From Juglans regia (Eukaryota; Streptophyta; Magnoliopsida; Fagales; Juglandaceae), in the NCBI RefSeq assembly GCF_001411555.2, contig NC_049905.1, forward strand, positions 7,965,053 through 8,029,052: a stretch of DNA of 64,000 bases, given 5' to 3'. A program made the position numbers and the translations under genes. Shown in pieces: positions 1 to 13,666 of this stretch; the stretch's first letter is position 1, and each line of letters starts with the position of its first letter. The notes under the pieces are model-generated. The model was not told the DNA's origin. It saw only the letters and a program-made list of their open reading frames with translations, and did no database searches.

Positions 1-23
1 ATCGTATTTCTAATTCAGGCAGA

Positions 24-3000
24 ATGAATCTATCAATTATAGCTCAACTCATCGATATTCTTTACATCAATCCATACTTTATGTTTTTTCGGTCTTTTGG
101 TGATTTGTCAAATTTGAAAAATCAAGTAATCCATATAAGATCAGATGCTGGTGTAGATCGGCGTGTATTCAATGTCCTGACATCTTCACAAGTTGCAGCA
201 ATATGGGTTAAAAATGAAGATGCAGATTAGTTGGGAGGACGGGACATTTGTGTCTTCAGTCATTCTGGTGGAAGTCATATAGTTCAGTATTATTTTGATT
301 GTTATAATCCACTTCAATATCCGCTATTATTTCCTTTTGGGGATACTGGTCGGCATCAAAGCATTCGAATGGTCAATAAAGGAAGCATATTAATATGTGA
401 TAAAACAACCCAATCAATAGATCATCATCAATCAATGTCAGCAAAAGAGTTACCTACAAGAGAACAACGAGGTGAGAGTGTAATCTTAATCTTCTCATTT
501 TGTACTTAGTTTGTAGATGTCCAATTTTGTAATATTTCATTCTTCTTCAACTTTTGTAGCATTAAATAAAATAATGAAGGATCTCATTGTTTCGTGCCGT
601 GAATATTATTGCTACAAATTGCACATCAGAAAAAATGTCAGATCAATTTTGTTGTTGTCTGGTCGTCTATTACAATAATTTATTGTTGATATGTATGTTA
701 AGATCGAGACGTCAATATTAGATTATTTTCATACCAAACAACAACATATTCAATCTGAGTTATAACAATGTATTATTGATACCATTACGCTTGGTGAAAC
801 AAATGCTTCTAATATTAGAAAACGAATCATTCTGCCTTCGTAATTTATTGGAGGTCCAAGAGACATGTGAAAAAAGAGGTATGGAAGCAATCACTTTAAT
901 TCAGCGTTATGGTAAACCAGACATTTTTTTAACAATGACATGCAATCCAAACTGGCAAGAAATTTTAAATGAATTACGCCTCCATGAGAAGAGTCAAAAT
1001 CGGCCTAATTTGGTTGCTCGGGTCTTTCGTGCAAAAATTTAAAAAATTAAAGGATCGATTATTCAAATGGCAGATATTTGAAAAAATCTCAGCATATATT
1101 TATGTTATTGAGTACCAAAAAAGAGGGCTTCCACATGCTCATTTTTTAATTATATTACAAAGAGATTGAAAATACTATGCGCCTGAATCTTTTGATGAGA
1201 TTGTATCGGCAGAAATACCTGATAAAAATACGAATTTGTACTTACACAACGCAATTGTCAAGCATATGATGCATGGACAATGTGGGGTGTTGAATCCAAC
1301 AAATGTTTGCATGAAAAAAAATGGTTATTGCAAAAACCATTATCCAAAAAATTTTGCATCGCGTACGACTGTTAGAAATGATTGCTTCCCAATATATAAG
1401 CGTTCTGACAAAGGAATAACTGTCAATGTGAGAGGTCATAATTTGGATAATCGTTGGGTCGTTCCATATAATCTATATTTGCTTGCAACATTTGACTTGC
1501 AATATTTGACTGTCACATTAACGTCGAGATTTGTTCAACGGTAAAAGCAGTCAAATATCTATATAAATACATTTACAAATGGCATGATCGTGTTGCTTTT
1601 AATTTGATATCTAAACAAAACAATAAACAAATTGATGAAATCCAACAATTTCAATCGGCCCGATGGATTGCTCCACCTGAAGTTATGTGGAGAATATATT
1701 GCTTCATTATTAATGAAATGTATCCAGCAATATATATCTTACATTTATATTTTGAGGATCAACACCAAGTAACTTTTCGAGCAAATGAAGACTTAATCAA
1801 TGTTCTAAACTCTGATCGGTATGCAAAATCAATGTTAATAGAATTCTTTGCATTAAACCTAGTGGATGAGAATGCCAGGACGTTGTTGTACAAAGAATTT
1901 CCTGAATTCTATGTTTGGAATCAACAATACAAAGAGTAGACTTGTAGGAAAAATGAAATTGTTATAGGTCGAATTGTTACAGCAAATCCATTTGAAGGTG
2001 AGATGTATTATCTACGGATATTGCTAAATTATGTAAGAGGACATTTTTCATTTGAAGATCTTAAGACAGTTGATGGCGTTGTGGCTCCAACATTTCGTGA
2101 GGTAGCAACTATACGTGGTTTGCTAAAAAGATATAATAGCTTAGAAGATTGTTTACATGAAACATCTATATATAAAATGCCATCCAGTTTGAGACGGCTT
2201 TTTGCAACTATATTAGTTTATTGTAATCTAACCAATCCGAGAGAGCTTTGGGAACGTTTTGAGCAAGATATGTCAGTTGATTTTAGGTCAACAAAGATTT
2301 TATGTTTAATGTAAGAATGCAAGTTTTGTACTCAATCTCTTTTACAATTGAATCAATGGGACAAGACATTAATTCGTTCCATCTTCTTGATAACAATATT
2401 TGTTTCTATGAAGACCAATTCGAATCTAGGAAAATCTATGATGAATTGACTGTTGAAACTCCATAAGAAGATATTGCTGCATTAGGAGCCCTTAATAGTG
2501 AATAACGACATGTTTATAATGAAGTTTTGGAAAATGTTTTTTCAAATAGAACTGCTACATTCTTTGTTGATGGCCCTGGTTGGACAAGGAAAACATTCAT
2601 GTACAAGGCACTTCTCGCAGCAATAAGATTAAGAAAATTTTTGGTTCTTACTACTGCTTCATCTGGTGTTACTGCATTTATCCTTCCTGGAGGTTGAACA
2701 ACACACGCACTCTTTAAGATTCTATTGAATTCTAATGAATATAACATGTGTTGTGTCAGTAAACAAAGTGCCATTGCAAAGTTATTGCATGTAGCAAAGT
2801 TAATTATATGGGATGAGGCCCTTATGTCAATAAAACAACACATCGAAACATTAAATAAAATGCTACGAGACAGTAATGATTCAGAATTAATATTCGGTGG
2901 AAAAGTTGTCATTTTTTGTGGAGATTTTCTCCAGGTTTTACCTGTGGTTCGTAAAGGAATAAGACAAGAACAAGTCGACACCAGTTTAGTTTCTTCCTAT

Positions 3001-3890
3001 TTGTGTCCTACGTTCATCAAGTTTCATTTAACTGAAAATATGCGAGCAAGATTGGATCCAATTTTTTCAGAATATGTGTTAGAATTAGGCAACGGAATGC
3101 CACCAATCACAGTTGATGAAACTATAAAAATTCTTGATGGCATGCTTGTTTCGTATGAAGATGACTGCACTTCTTTGTATCATTTAATAGATGTTATTTT
3201 CCATTATATTCATGAATATTCAATAAATATTTAAGTTATGATGAATCGGACCATATTAACATCAAAGAACAATTATGCTGATGAAATAAATGCATCATTA
3301 ATTCATAAATTTTCTGGTGAGCTTAGGCAATATTATAGCTTTGATGAAATAATAGATGCATCTGAACAATCAATCATGGAGGATTTTTTGAATTCTTTAA
3401 CCCCAAATAGACTTCATCCTTATGAATTGTTACTAAAAATAAACTGTCACATCATGTTGCCTAGAAATATTAATATTTCAGAAGGGCTATCCAACGGAAC
3501 ACGCCTAATTTGTCAGGCTTTTGATCGGAATGTCATTGATGCAGAAATCGCAATTGGACACTATAGCGGAAAAAGAGTCTTTATTCTAAGGATCTCATTC
3601 TTATCAAATGTTGATGAAAATAATGGTTTCTCATTCAAAGGAACCCAGTTTCCTATCAAATTAAGCTTTGCAATGACTATAAATAAGTCACAAGGGTAAA
3701 TATTGGATTTTGTTGGGATATATTTACTTAACCTGTTTTCTCACATGGTCAATTATATGTGACTTTATCAAGGGCTAAGACTGCATCTACAGTAAGGGTT
3801 TTAATACGGCCAGTGTCGACTGAACGATCAGAAAAGAACTGCATAAAAAATATTGTGTATACGGAATTATTAAGATTAGTATGTTCAGAT
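24..3890 (+). pseudogene. Helitron Rep/PIF1-like helicase, broken
   Basis: The intact protein is the Helitron transposase, with an HUH endonuclease that nicks and joins single strands fused to a PIF1-family 5'-3' helicase. Seen here in order: the N-terminal block with SSQVAAIWV (about 190-216) and YNPLQYPLLFPFG (about 300-342); the Rep block PDIFLTMTCNPNW (about 920-957); the HUH motif LPHAH (about 1127-1141); and the tyrosine block KYLYKYIYKWHD (about 1550-1586). The helicase half follows, with a Walker A position at about 2571-2597, Walker B IIWDEA (about 2804-2820), GDFLQVLPVV (about 2922-2950) and the terminal FAMTINKSQG (about 3668-3698). Stops and frameshifts separate nearly every block. 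The Walker A loop reads GPGWTRKT where the family has GPGGTGKT, so it has lost two glycines. Confidence 0.9.
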
Positions 3891-4073
3891 TAATATTATA
3901 TGGGTAATGATTCAATTGTATAATTTGAGTTTAACTATTTAAACAAAATTACACATTTAATAGAATTCTCTTTTCTGTATGTTTAATATTGTGTTCTTGA
4001 AATATTTATTGTATTCTTTAATTTTCTTTTTAAATTTAGTATTGGGTTTATTGTACATACACGTTTAATATCT

Positions 4074-6588
4074 TTGTATATGAACATCTTTAAAGATGAT
4101 GATGGTTTATACATCAATAAAAGATATCAGTCCAAATACAAGGAATTGGAAAATAAAAATAATCGTGGCAAACAAATCACCCAAACGAACAGGGCAACGC
4201 TCGCTAGTAAAGTATCAAAACCTAACATTGATTGATCCAGAGGTATAATATTTATTTATATCTATTATCTTTTATTTTTTTTTTCGTGTACTAAAAACTT
4301 ATAAAGGATTTTATTATTATTGCATCTTATTTATTAAACTTTTTTTTTTTTAGTTTTTTACTACTGATTTGTTGGGTTTTTTTATGTTTCATTTTTTAAA
4401 TCTTTTCATATTATATAAATGTTAATGATGTTCCGTTCATTTAGTTCTATTCTTATAACATATTTAAAAAAATATTATTTTTTTAAAACCCAAAAACAAT
4501 TTAAAATTAAACAAAATTATTATACTCAATTATTCATAACAGTTTTTTGTTCGTTTCAATTTCTTATACTGTACAGGGAAATCAAGTGTAAGCGACAATG
4601 TTTGATAAATATATTGACTCACGAGATGATACTTTACATATTTTTCGGTCATATTACATAAGTAATGCATATGTGAAGCCACTGGATCCAAAGTATAGAA
4701 TTGAAAAACATGAATATCAATGGATCCTAATTTCTAGAACAATAATTGAGGAAGTTCCGAAGGATGAAGAACAATTGGAGTCACCAAAGTATAAACTCAT
4801 TCCGTTCAACAAATTAGATGCTTACAAAAACTCAATTGCAGAAATAGGTAATTGTCTATTTATTTTAGAATATTTGATTATCAATATATTAAAATTTTAA
4901 ATCTTATTTCTCAGATGTTTTGCTGTTGCAATCCACATCAAGCCATGTAGAGAGATAACTTCAGCTCATGGACCAACAATTATTCAGGAAATCTATGTCA
5001 TTGATCAAAGGTAAAAATATTTTTTGGGTAGGTCACTCTTTTAGAATTATGTTTCATTCTTTATTTCTTATATATTCTGTTAATTCTTTTTTTATTCTAA
5101 TTTTGTAGCTTAAATCCTATATGTTTAATTATGTGGGGTCAATTTATGCAAGATGAATGCAAAAAAATCTCAGAAATGATAAAGACAAAGTCACTTATAC
5201 TTGGAACAGGAATAAGAGTGGGTTCATATAATGATATTTTTAATAATTAACAATATTATATTTTCTTTTATATTGTATATGTTTGCATTAATTATGATCT
5301 CTATTTTCAATGAAAGATTGTCTCTTTTATCGCGTCCGAAAAGTAAATTTGTGACCAATCATGTTCTTCCTGAGACAACTTCATTGCAAGAGTGGTAATT
5401 ATTACAAATAAGTCATTATTTATTTCATGCCATTTGAATATTGAAATCTCCATATTTTTATCAAGGGAGTTGCATTTGTTTTTATAAATTTTAAGGGCAG
5501 TGATTAATGACTTATTACTTGAAAGTTTTATTACAAAATGCTTGACATACTCGTCAACATCTCTGTCTTTTGTTGGTATTCGAGAAATAATCAAGAATTG
5601 TGATGTTGTTGAGTTCATCAAAAGTTTACAACCCATGCGGGTAAAATCCTATTCTTTGTAAGAAATTCAAATATTTATACAATCAATTCACCTAAAAAAT
5701 TGTTTCTAATGTAATGTAGAAAACAAGATTTTGGATAAAGACGAAGATAATTGTGATTGACTTACGCCAGATATTTTTTTATATGTCATGTATTGGCTGC
5801 AATAAAGGAACTAGGTATGATTACAATGATACCTTCATTTGTTACCACTGCAAACACCAAAGCATTTCCCAACTATGGTATGTATCTTTCAAATTTTTTG
5901 TTTTATTTGATAATTTATGTGATAGATTTAATGTATAGCTTTTGTTGATTCTAACTTAAAATGACATTTCCATTAAATTTATAGTTTTCAAGCATATGTT
6001 GAACTCAACGATAGTATAGGAAGACTATCTGCTGTAATGTTTGGTGAAGTTGTAGAGCAAGCATTTATTTGTTCGGCAGTTGAACTTATGAATCACACTG
6101 GTGATGTATGTTTTCTTATTTTCCATTATATTTATCGTTGTGAGTAAAAAAATCCATCTTAGAATTTTTGACATGTTTACCATATTATCTATGAGCACAT
6201 TGAGCTTTATATTAAAAAAAACTATTAAAAGCAAATTATAACAAAAATCGTTTAAATTGATTTTTATATACTTGTCTGTTATGCCAATTTTATTTTTATT
6301 TATAATATGCATAGTAATTTAATTAAAAACATTACATTTAAAGATTTGTGTTAATTTAGAAGACATCAAATTTCAGCATATCAATTCTTTAAATTTTTAT
6401 TAATCATGGAAGCCTATTAAAAATTTCCTTTACAGGAGCATCTGCCATAAATAGAAAATCTTGTAGCAGAAGTTTCGCAAAAAGAATGGATGATTGAACT
6501 TTTAGCAAACCCCAATCGACTCAACCGACAGCAACACAAGAATTTCAATGTCGTCTCTATTGATGCAGTACAAGATGATACAAAATGA
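4074..6588 (+). pseudogene. Helitron RPA1-like OB-fold protein, broken
   Basis: Plant Helitrons often carry a gene for a large-subunit-like replication protein A that binds single-stranded DNA. Recognisable pieces here are an OB-fold segment with DTLHIFRSYYISNAYVKP (about 4628-4681), a second OB segment with IMWGQFMQDECKKI (about 5129-5171), a zinc-binding segment CIGCNKGTRYDYNDTFICYHC (about 5784-5858), and a C-terminal piece GRLSAVMFGEVVEQAF (about 6019-6069). The pieces are separated by AT-rich intron-like gaps. I see no continuous frame and judge it a pseudogene. Exon limits are approximate. Confidence 0.72.
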
Positions 6589-6768
6589 TGCATCATTATA
6601 AAAATATCAAATGACTCATATTTTGAACTGATATGTTGGTTGGTTTTGTATTAAACTTATTGGAGACAATTTAATTTACTAAAACTATCGATGTTATAAA
6701 TATGTGTTGGATTATATTATATTTTAAACTAACGTTTTATAAATATCGATGTTTCACCGAACTAGGCA

Positions 6769-6797
6769 AACGTGCTTTGCACGTTATTTCGACCTAG
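6769..6797 (+). other. Helitron 3' terminal hairpin and CTAG end
   Basis: A perfect 7-bp stem with a TTT loop (6769-6785) is followed by TATTTCGAC-type spacer and CTAG (6794-6797), then T. This matches the known Helitron 3' end: a hairpin 10-12 bases before CTRR. Confidence 0.87.
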
Positions 6798-6805
6798 TAT
6801 ATATA

Positions 6806-8618
<1,813 letters not shown>

Positions 8619-8662
<44 letters not shown>

Positions 8663-9926
8663 CTATAACAGTTTCTTTTAACCTGACGTGACTCGTAATC
8701 AACAAGCCAAGGAATAAGTTTAAAAAGTTAATTAGTACAAATATTTTTTACAATTTTCTAGTTCAAATACTTTCAACGAGGCTTCGTTTGGAACTTAAAT
8801 CTATCTAAACTCATCTCAACTCATCATTATAACTTTTTCAAATCCTAACATAAAATATAATAAACAATTAAACTTTTTCAAATTTTAAAATAATATTATT
8901 ATTAAAAAATAATATTTTAACAATATTTTATCATCTAAACTCAACTTAATTCAATATCCAAACATTAGAGTGATATAAACTTAATATACAAACGTTACTC
9001 TAATTAATGTCAAGTTCATATATACTGTTCACAGGCAGGCAGCATTAGTATTTAATGTGATACAATTAATCTGTACGTCTTTCTTTGAAACGTAGAAAGT
9101 TTTTTAATAAAAAAGAAAAAATACAGAGGATTTTAATACGATAGGCGTGCGTAACATGTTCACATCAGTGGTAGCTTGAACAACCAACAATTTCTCCTTC
9201 TCTAATAGCATGACGTCTCATTCATGTTCAAAGCGGAGTGTCTTCGTGCTCAATCATCAGCAAGTTGACTTCATCGCCCTGGGGACCAGTCCAGCATAGG
9301 ACCCCTCTGGGCGGAAACTACTACTTTGTAATCTTGCAATATTCCTCATTCGCATCAGAGACAGGCAAGCTTTCTTATTAAAAAGATAAGCTCTAGAAGT
9401 TCAACAGGTGTTTTTTCATCTCTTAATTAAGATATTTTGAAATCGAGAATCGTGAGACTTGCCCAACCTAATAAAGGGGCTTGAATTGGTATTTTGTTTA
9501 GGGATAAACCCTACTAATTGGAAAAGGATGAGATATATGTAGTGTATGGGGTTTAATTTTCTTTCCCTATCCTTAGTTTCATGTAATTAGCTAGCTAGGC
9601 TTGTTGTACACCAGAAGGACCAACAAAGAAGATGATCATGAAGACATAGAACAGTTGAAATTCAAACATATATATATATTGAAAGTCAAGTTCACATAAC
9701 AAAATTAAAGCAGCAGAAAGCGCACACAACTTAATAAACAACAAGCTGATGGCCATGAAACAGTCCACAACTTGAAGGAAACACGGATTTGGCTGAAGCG
9801 GCTGTCTTATTTACATTATTAATACATAGAGTACCCAACAATGCATTCCATGCATATTCATCTTCCCCATTGTTTTATTTATTACATATTATCCGACAGC
9901 CTCTTATGCTTTGTTTGCTCCTTTTC
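8619..9926. other. Intergenic; TA microsatellite and a MITE
   Basis: A (TA)n run (8619-8659) abuts the Helitron end. The MITE at 8783-8963 is listed separately. The interval from 9,000 to 9,926 is moderately AT-rich and includes the 3' flank of the metallothionein gene. I see no coding exon in it. Confidence 0.7.
8783..8963 (-). repeat. Tourist-like MITE, inverted copy
   Basis: It starts with CGTTTGGAA and ends with ATATCCAAAC, with the family's poly-A/T-rich centre (AATAATATTTTAACAATATT). Copies in the opposite orientation lie at 17844, 19561, 22976 and 32453. The family has TIRs of the form GGCC-(T)GTTTGGATA and carries no gene. Confidence 0.7.
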
Positions 9927-10509
9927 TCACTTGCAGTTGCATGGATCGCAGCTGCAGCTTGATCCACACTTGCACCCGTTCTCTGCTCCAGAGCTCATCT
10001 CCGACCCCTCAGAGTTACTGCAGAGATACGGCCAATTTTTATTAGAATATAATTCAAATAATTAAATTTATTAATTATTCTTTTAGAATAAGATCAGCTT
10101 AAGACCTGAATTCAAATTCCGACTCAATAATTCATCCATCTGATCTTCGATCCACGATCAGCTTAAGTTTTTTAGATTCAATTTGAACATACAGATATAC
10201 TTACATCTTCACTACTGGTGCAACCCCAGAAATGATGGTCTCGGTGGTGGTCTTCTCCGAGTAACCCAGGTCAGGGTGCATGCCGCAGCTGCAAAAGCAC
10301 GAGAGACAACAGATGAACAAGAAACTCAGCTCAAGAAATAAAGAAATAGCAGAAGGAAAGTAAAAGAAATTAAAAATCTAGAAAAATGATTAAAAAAAAA
10401 CAAACGAACAAACGGGAAAGGTATCATAAATTTATGAACAGGCTAAAGGATTTCGTCGGACATACCCACAGCCAGAACCGCAACTACAGCTTCCTCCACA
10501 ACAAGACAT
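9927..10509 (-). CDS. Type 2-like metallothionein, three exons
   Basis: This is a small cytosolic cysteine-rich protein that binds Cu and Zn and buffers metals and oxidants. Minus-strand exons are 10466-10509, 10205-10288 and 9927-10017, and all junctions are GT-AG. They join in phase to 72 residues. The protein starts [17 protein letters not shown], has a central [20 protein letters not shown] spacer typical of type 2, and ends [15 protein letters not shown]. There are six cysteines in the N-terminal domain and six in the C-terminal one. The usual type 2 N-domain has eight; the last CxxC pair is missing here. A TATA box (10613-10620) lies about 100 bases before the ATG and a G-box (10658-10663) lies upstream. 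The family and the gene structure are secure; the exact subtype is less so. Confidence 0.93.
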
Positions 10510-10612
10510 TTTCTTTTTCTAAGAGTAGTAGTAAGGAAGGATTAGAAAATATTCAATTGGGAATTGAGCTCTCTGACTCTTGGATGAGTCTTGAAGTGAA
10601 GAGATGAGCTCT

Positions 10613-10620
10613 TACTTATA
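10613..10620 (-). promoter_or_regulatory. TATA box of the metallothionein gene
   Basis: TATAAGTA on the minus strand, 104 bases upstream of the ATG at 10509. This leaves a leader of about 70 bases. Confidence 0.7.
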
Positions 10621-10657
10621 CTGCAGGAGAGGGAAGGATGGATTGGCATCCACCCTA

Positions 10658-10663
10658 CACGTG
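10658..10663 (-). promoter_or_regulatory. G-box (CACGTG) upstream of metallothionein
   Basis: The palindrome CACGTG sits in CCCACGTGTAGG, about 40 bases upstream of the TATA box. This core binds bZIP/bHLH factors and often confers ABA, light or stress response. Function here is inferred. Confidence 0.5.
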
Positions 10664-10679
10664 GGTGAATCATATACCA

Positions 10680-12532
10680 ACAATGTCTTTATTAGTTTGG
10701 ATACTGAATACTTTACTAATATTTATTATTTAAGTTATGCTACACAGAATCTCTATTCTTATACACCACTTAAAAATATATAATTTTATTTTTTTATCCT
10801 CATATTTCATATTTTATATTAAAATATTTATATCTATAATTTTCTTATTATTTTATTAATATTTTTTACTATTATTTAATATTTTATTATTATTTTTATA
10901 TTTTTTTTACTATTATTTACAAAATATCTGAAAATACCTCACTATCCAAATGTAACGTAATCTCTTATATTGTCGGCATTTATAATTTACAAATCGATGT
11001 GTTTTAAACATAATTTATTGGAAATCCATTATAATTATTAAAAATTTTAAATACACGTACTTTTAATTCTATTTATTAACTTCTATAAAAAAAAAAAATT
11101 CTATTTATTAACTGATATAAAAATCTGTCACATAAATAAGGTATTTTTGGTGTGAGAATAAGCAGACATAAATATCTCCATAAGCAGATATAAAAATCTT
11201 TAAGGGGTTTAATTGGGGTTGGGAAATGAAAATTTCTTTTCATAAATTATTATATAACATCTCACACCCTATAAAAAAAATATCTTCATATCCTATAAAA
11301 AATAACTCACTATAAAAAATTTATAGATATAAAATATAAAAATAAATAATAACTAATACTTAATAAATTATTTAAAAATAAGAGCGTATCTTTCACCATT
11401 TGGTAGGAAGATAAGCCTGGATTAGTCAATTTCTTGGAAAAATCATGAGAACAAGAAAGAAAAGGAAGTGGACAGAGAAGATATCTTTCAATAAAGCATT
11501 ATTTAAGGGAAAATAGTTATTGTCATATGCTTTGGGAATATCAATAAATTTATTTATTGTTCTCCACGATATATATATATAAATATATATATAAATATAT
11601 ATAATTGCCGGGAGACAAGAACGTCTTGATTAATTAGTCATGAACAAGTGGACAAAAGGATCATTTAAATGTAAATGTATATAGAGTGTGAAAGGAAGTG
11701 GACATGCAAGATAACGTATTTATCTGTTCAACTTGTTTAAGGTACATAATAGTTGCTTTCAGTATGCCTTTTCATTTTAATATACACCTTACCGGTGCCC
11801 TTTGTCCCATTTTGATATTCGAAACACATATATCCATTATGTTAATTCAACTTGATGTTAAAATAAAAGAAAAAACAATAATACATATATTATCATACTC
11901 GTAGAGTACGTTTGGTAAATGAGATGATACGAGAAACTTTCAAAATTTTTTGTAATTTTTTATAATTTTCTTTTCAAATAATTACTTGAATACAAAATAT
12001 TTTTAATTTTTAATTTTTAATTTTTTTATCTAATTATTATTTAATCATTATAATATTTATAAACTTTAAAATAAAACACAAAAATTAATACAATTTTCTA
12101 AAACTTTAAAACAAAAATAATTGTTTATCTCAATAAAATATTTTATCTCAAATCATTTAATTCTTATTAAAAGTCTAAACGAGACCTACGTTTCAATCAT
12201 TTTTAATTAATATAAACACAATCAATTATATTAATCTATCCTATAAAAAAATTATATTAATCTATAAAGAGTCATCATTAATTTTACGTGGAAGTCTTGA
12301 AAATAGAGCCATATATGAGCATGGATGGAAAATGCCAAAGTGATGGGAAAAATTATACATTTACATACATACATATACAAGAAAAAGAAGAGAAGAGAGA
12401 CTCAACAAAGTTAGACATGTACATACATATTTAGATATATGTATATTTCTTCCATGAGATTATACCTAATTTTGAGTACTAATTTGACTTTATATAATAA
12501 GACATGAAGAAGAAATTGAAATTATTGAATCC
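10680..12532. other. Intergenic, AT-rich, MITE relics
   Basis: The interval 10695-10960 is a degenerate AT-rich repeat that begins GTTTGGATACTG and ends CTCACTATCCAAATGTAA. A related stretch lies at 55,495-55,640. The interval 11908-12187 is a second MITE family, starting CGTTTGGTAAATGAGATGA and ending GTCTAAACGAGACCTACG, with a relative at 60,035-60,376. No coding exon is visible. Confidence 0.6.
11908..12187 (+). repeat. AT-rich MITE, family shared with 60.0 kb
   Basis: The ends read GTACGTTTGGTAAATGAGAT and AGTCTAAACGAGACC, imperfect inverted repeats. The interior (ATTACTTGAATACAAAATATTTTT and AAAATAAAACACAAAAATTAATACAATTTT) recurs in similar form at 60,035-60,376. Confidence 0.6.

Positions 12533-12613
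<81 letters not shown>
12533..12613. repeat. (CT)n-(AT)n microsatellite
   Basis: A CT run to about 12578 is followed by an AT run to 12613. The AT run directly abuts the terminal CTAG of the inverted Helitron at 12614. Confidence 0.95.
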
Positions 12614-12614
<1 letters not shown>

Positions 12615-13666
12615 TAGCAGTGGGTAAACGTCCACGTTTACCACATCTACCTAATTGAAGGAAAAAATAAATTATTATTCCAAATATTGAAAATAGTCTA
12701 ATGTATAAGAGTAAAATTATTGTTCATTCATGTTGATCATTTATTATAGAATTTAAATTATGTTGAAAATTCAAATTTATTAGATAGTTTTATTCTCTTA
12801 AAAATGTTTAGCAAAACTTCATCATTTTATTTAATGGTGAAAGAATAACATTTTATAAATTAAAGTTGATTTTAAATTTATGATATAATATTTATATTTT
12901 AATTATCTATTTTATGTTAGTTTAAATCAATAGTTAAATCTCTACCTTTAGATTAAATTTAGGAATTCAAGATGAAGGGTTAGGATTTAAAACCCCAAAT
13001 CCAACATTTTCTCCTCACTTTTCCTTTCTCCCTCCTTCCCCACACATCTTCCCTCTCTCTCACCCGATCTCCTCCCTCAAGCAGCCCAACGCTGTCGTGC
13101 GCCACCCTACAGCATAACCAACCACCTCACCGGCTTCCCCTCACGCCAACGAGCAAACCCCACCATCGAAGCCTCTTGGCAGCTACTCAGCCGCATGCGA
13201 GCAACTCAAAATGGGTCTCAACGCACGGGTTCTCCACCCTTGCGCCACTGCGGCTCAGCCTCAGCTCCACCAAGCACCACCACTGAGTTCCCCTCACGCG
13301 GTGGACCACTTCCATGGAACCCACCACCTGTAACTCCTCTCTAGCCCTATGCACGCAACCCCTCTACACACACGGGTTTCTCCCTGTATCGTCGTCGTTA
13401 ACCACCCCTACGCCACCGCACCACCAGCAGCAACGTTGTCCTTGGCTGACAACCCCTCCACTTCCTTCTTTCCTCTAGCCGAAACCTCAGCTCTTCTCAT
13501 GCCCTCTCTCTTAACAGGATTTGTTGATTTGTGATTTGTGTAGTGATTTTTTTATTTGTATGGTGATTTTGTTATGGTGATGTAGAGAGGGACAAAAGGG
13601 GAAGAAGAAAAACGTAAAACACGTTTACTGTTCATTGGGCGATAGATGCTTTTAAGTATAATGAAT
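12614..13666 (-). mobile_element. Non-autonomous Helitron with GC-rich cargo
   Basis: Read on the minus strand, the element ends with the hairpin GGTAAACG-TGGA-CGTTTACC, then CACTG and CTAG (12614-12617), followed by TATATA. Its 5' end is near 13666 (TCATTATACTTAAAAG), which shares TTATACTTAAAAG with the 5' end of the Helitron at 6806. The AT-rich block at 12,880-12,950 is the reverse complement of the block at about 7290-7335 in that element, so both belong to one family. The interval 13,010-13,545 is notably GC-rich and may be captured host DNA. The 5' boundary is less certain than the 3' one. Confidence 0.75.
13010..13545. other. GC-rich cargo inside Helitron, origin unknown
   Basis: This stretch is C-rich (CTCCCTCCTTCCCCACAC at its start) and sits between AT-rich Helitron arms. 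On the plus strand a 61-codon frame (13349-13534) is rich in Pro, Thr, Ala and Ser, but I recognise no domain. Capture of a host 5'UTR or exon is plausible, because non-autonomous Helitrons often carry such pieces. No donor gene is visible in this window. Confidence 0.45.

Larger units (their letters stand above)
1..6797 (+). mobile_element. Autonomous Helitron, 3' part, decayed
   Basis: This is a rolling-circle (Helitron) transposon whose 5' end lies before the window. In order it holds a Rep/helicase pseudogene and an RPA-like pseudogene on the same strand, the usual plant Helitron layout. The 3' terminus is convincing: the inverted repeat AACGTGC-TTT-GCACGTT at 6769-6785 lies about 10 bases before the terminal CTAG at 6794-6797, and the next base is T, as expected for insertion between A and T. 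Every long frame is broken by stops and shifts, so the copy cannot be autonomous now. Confidence 0.88.
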
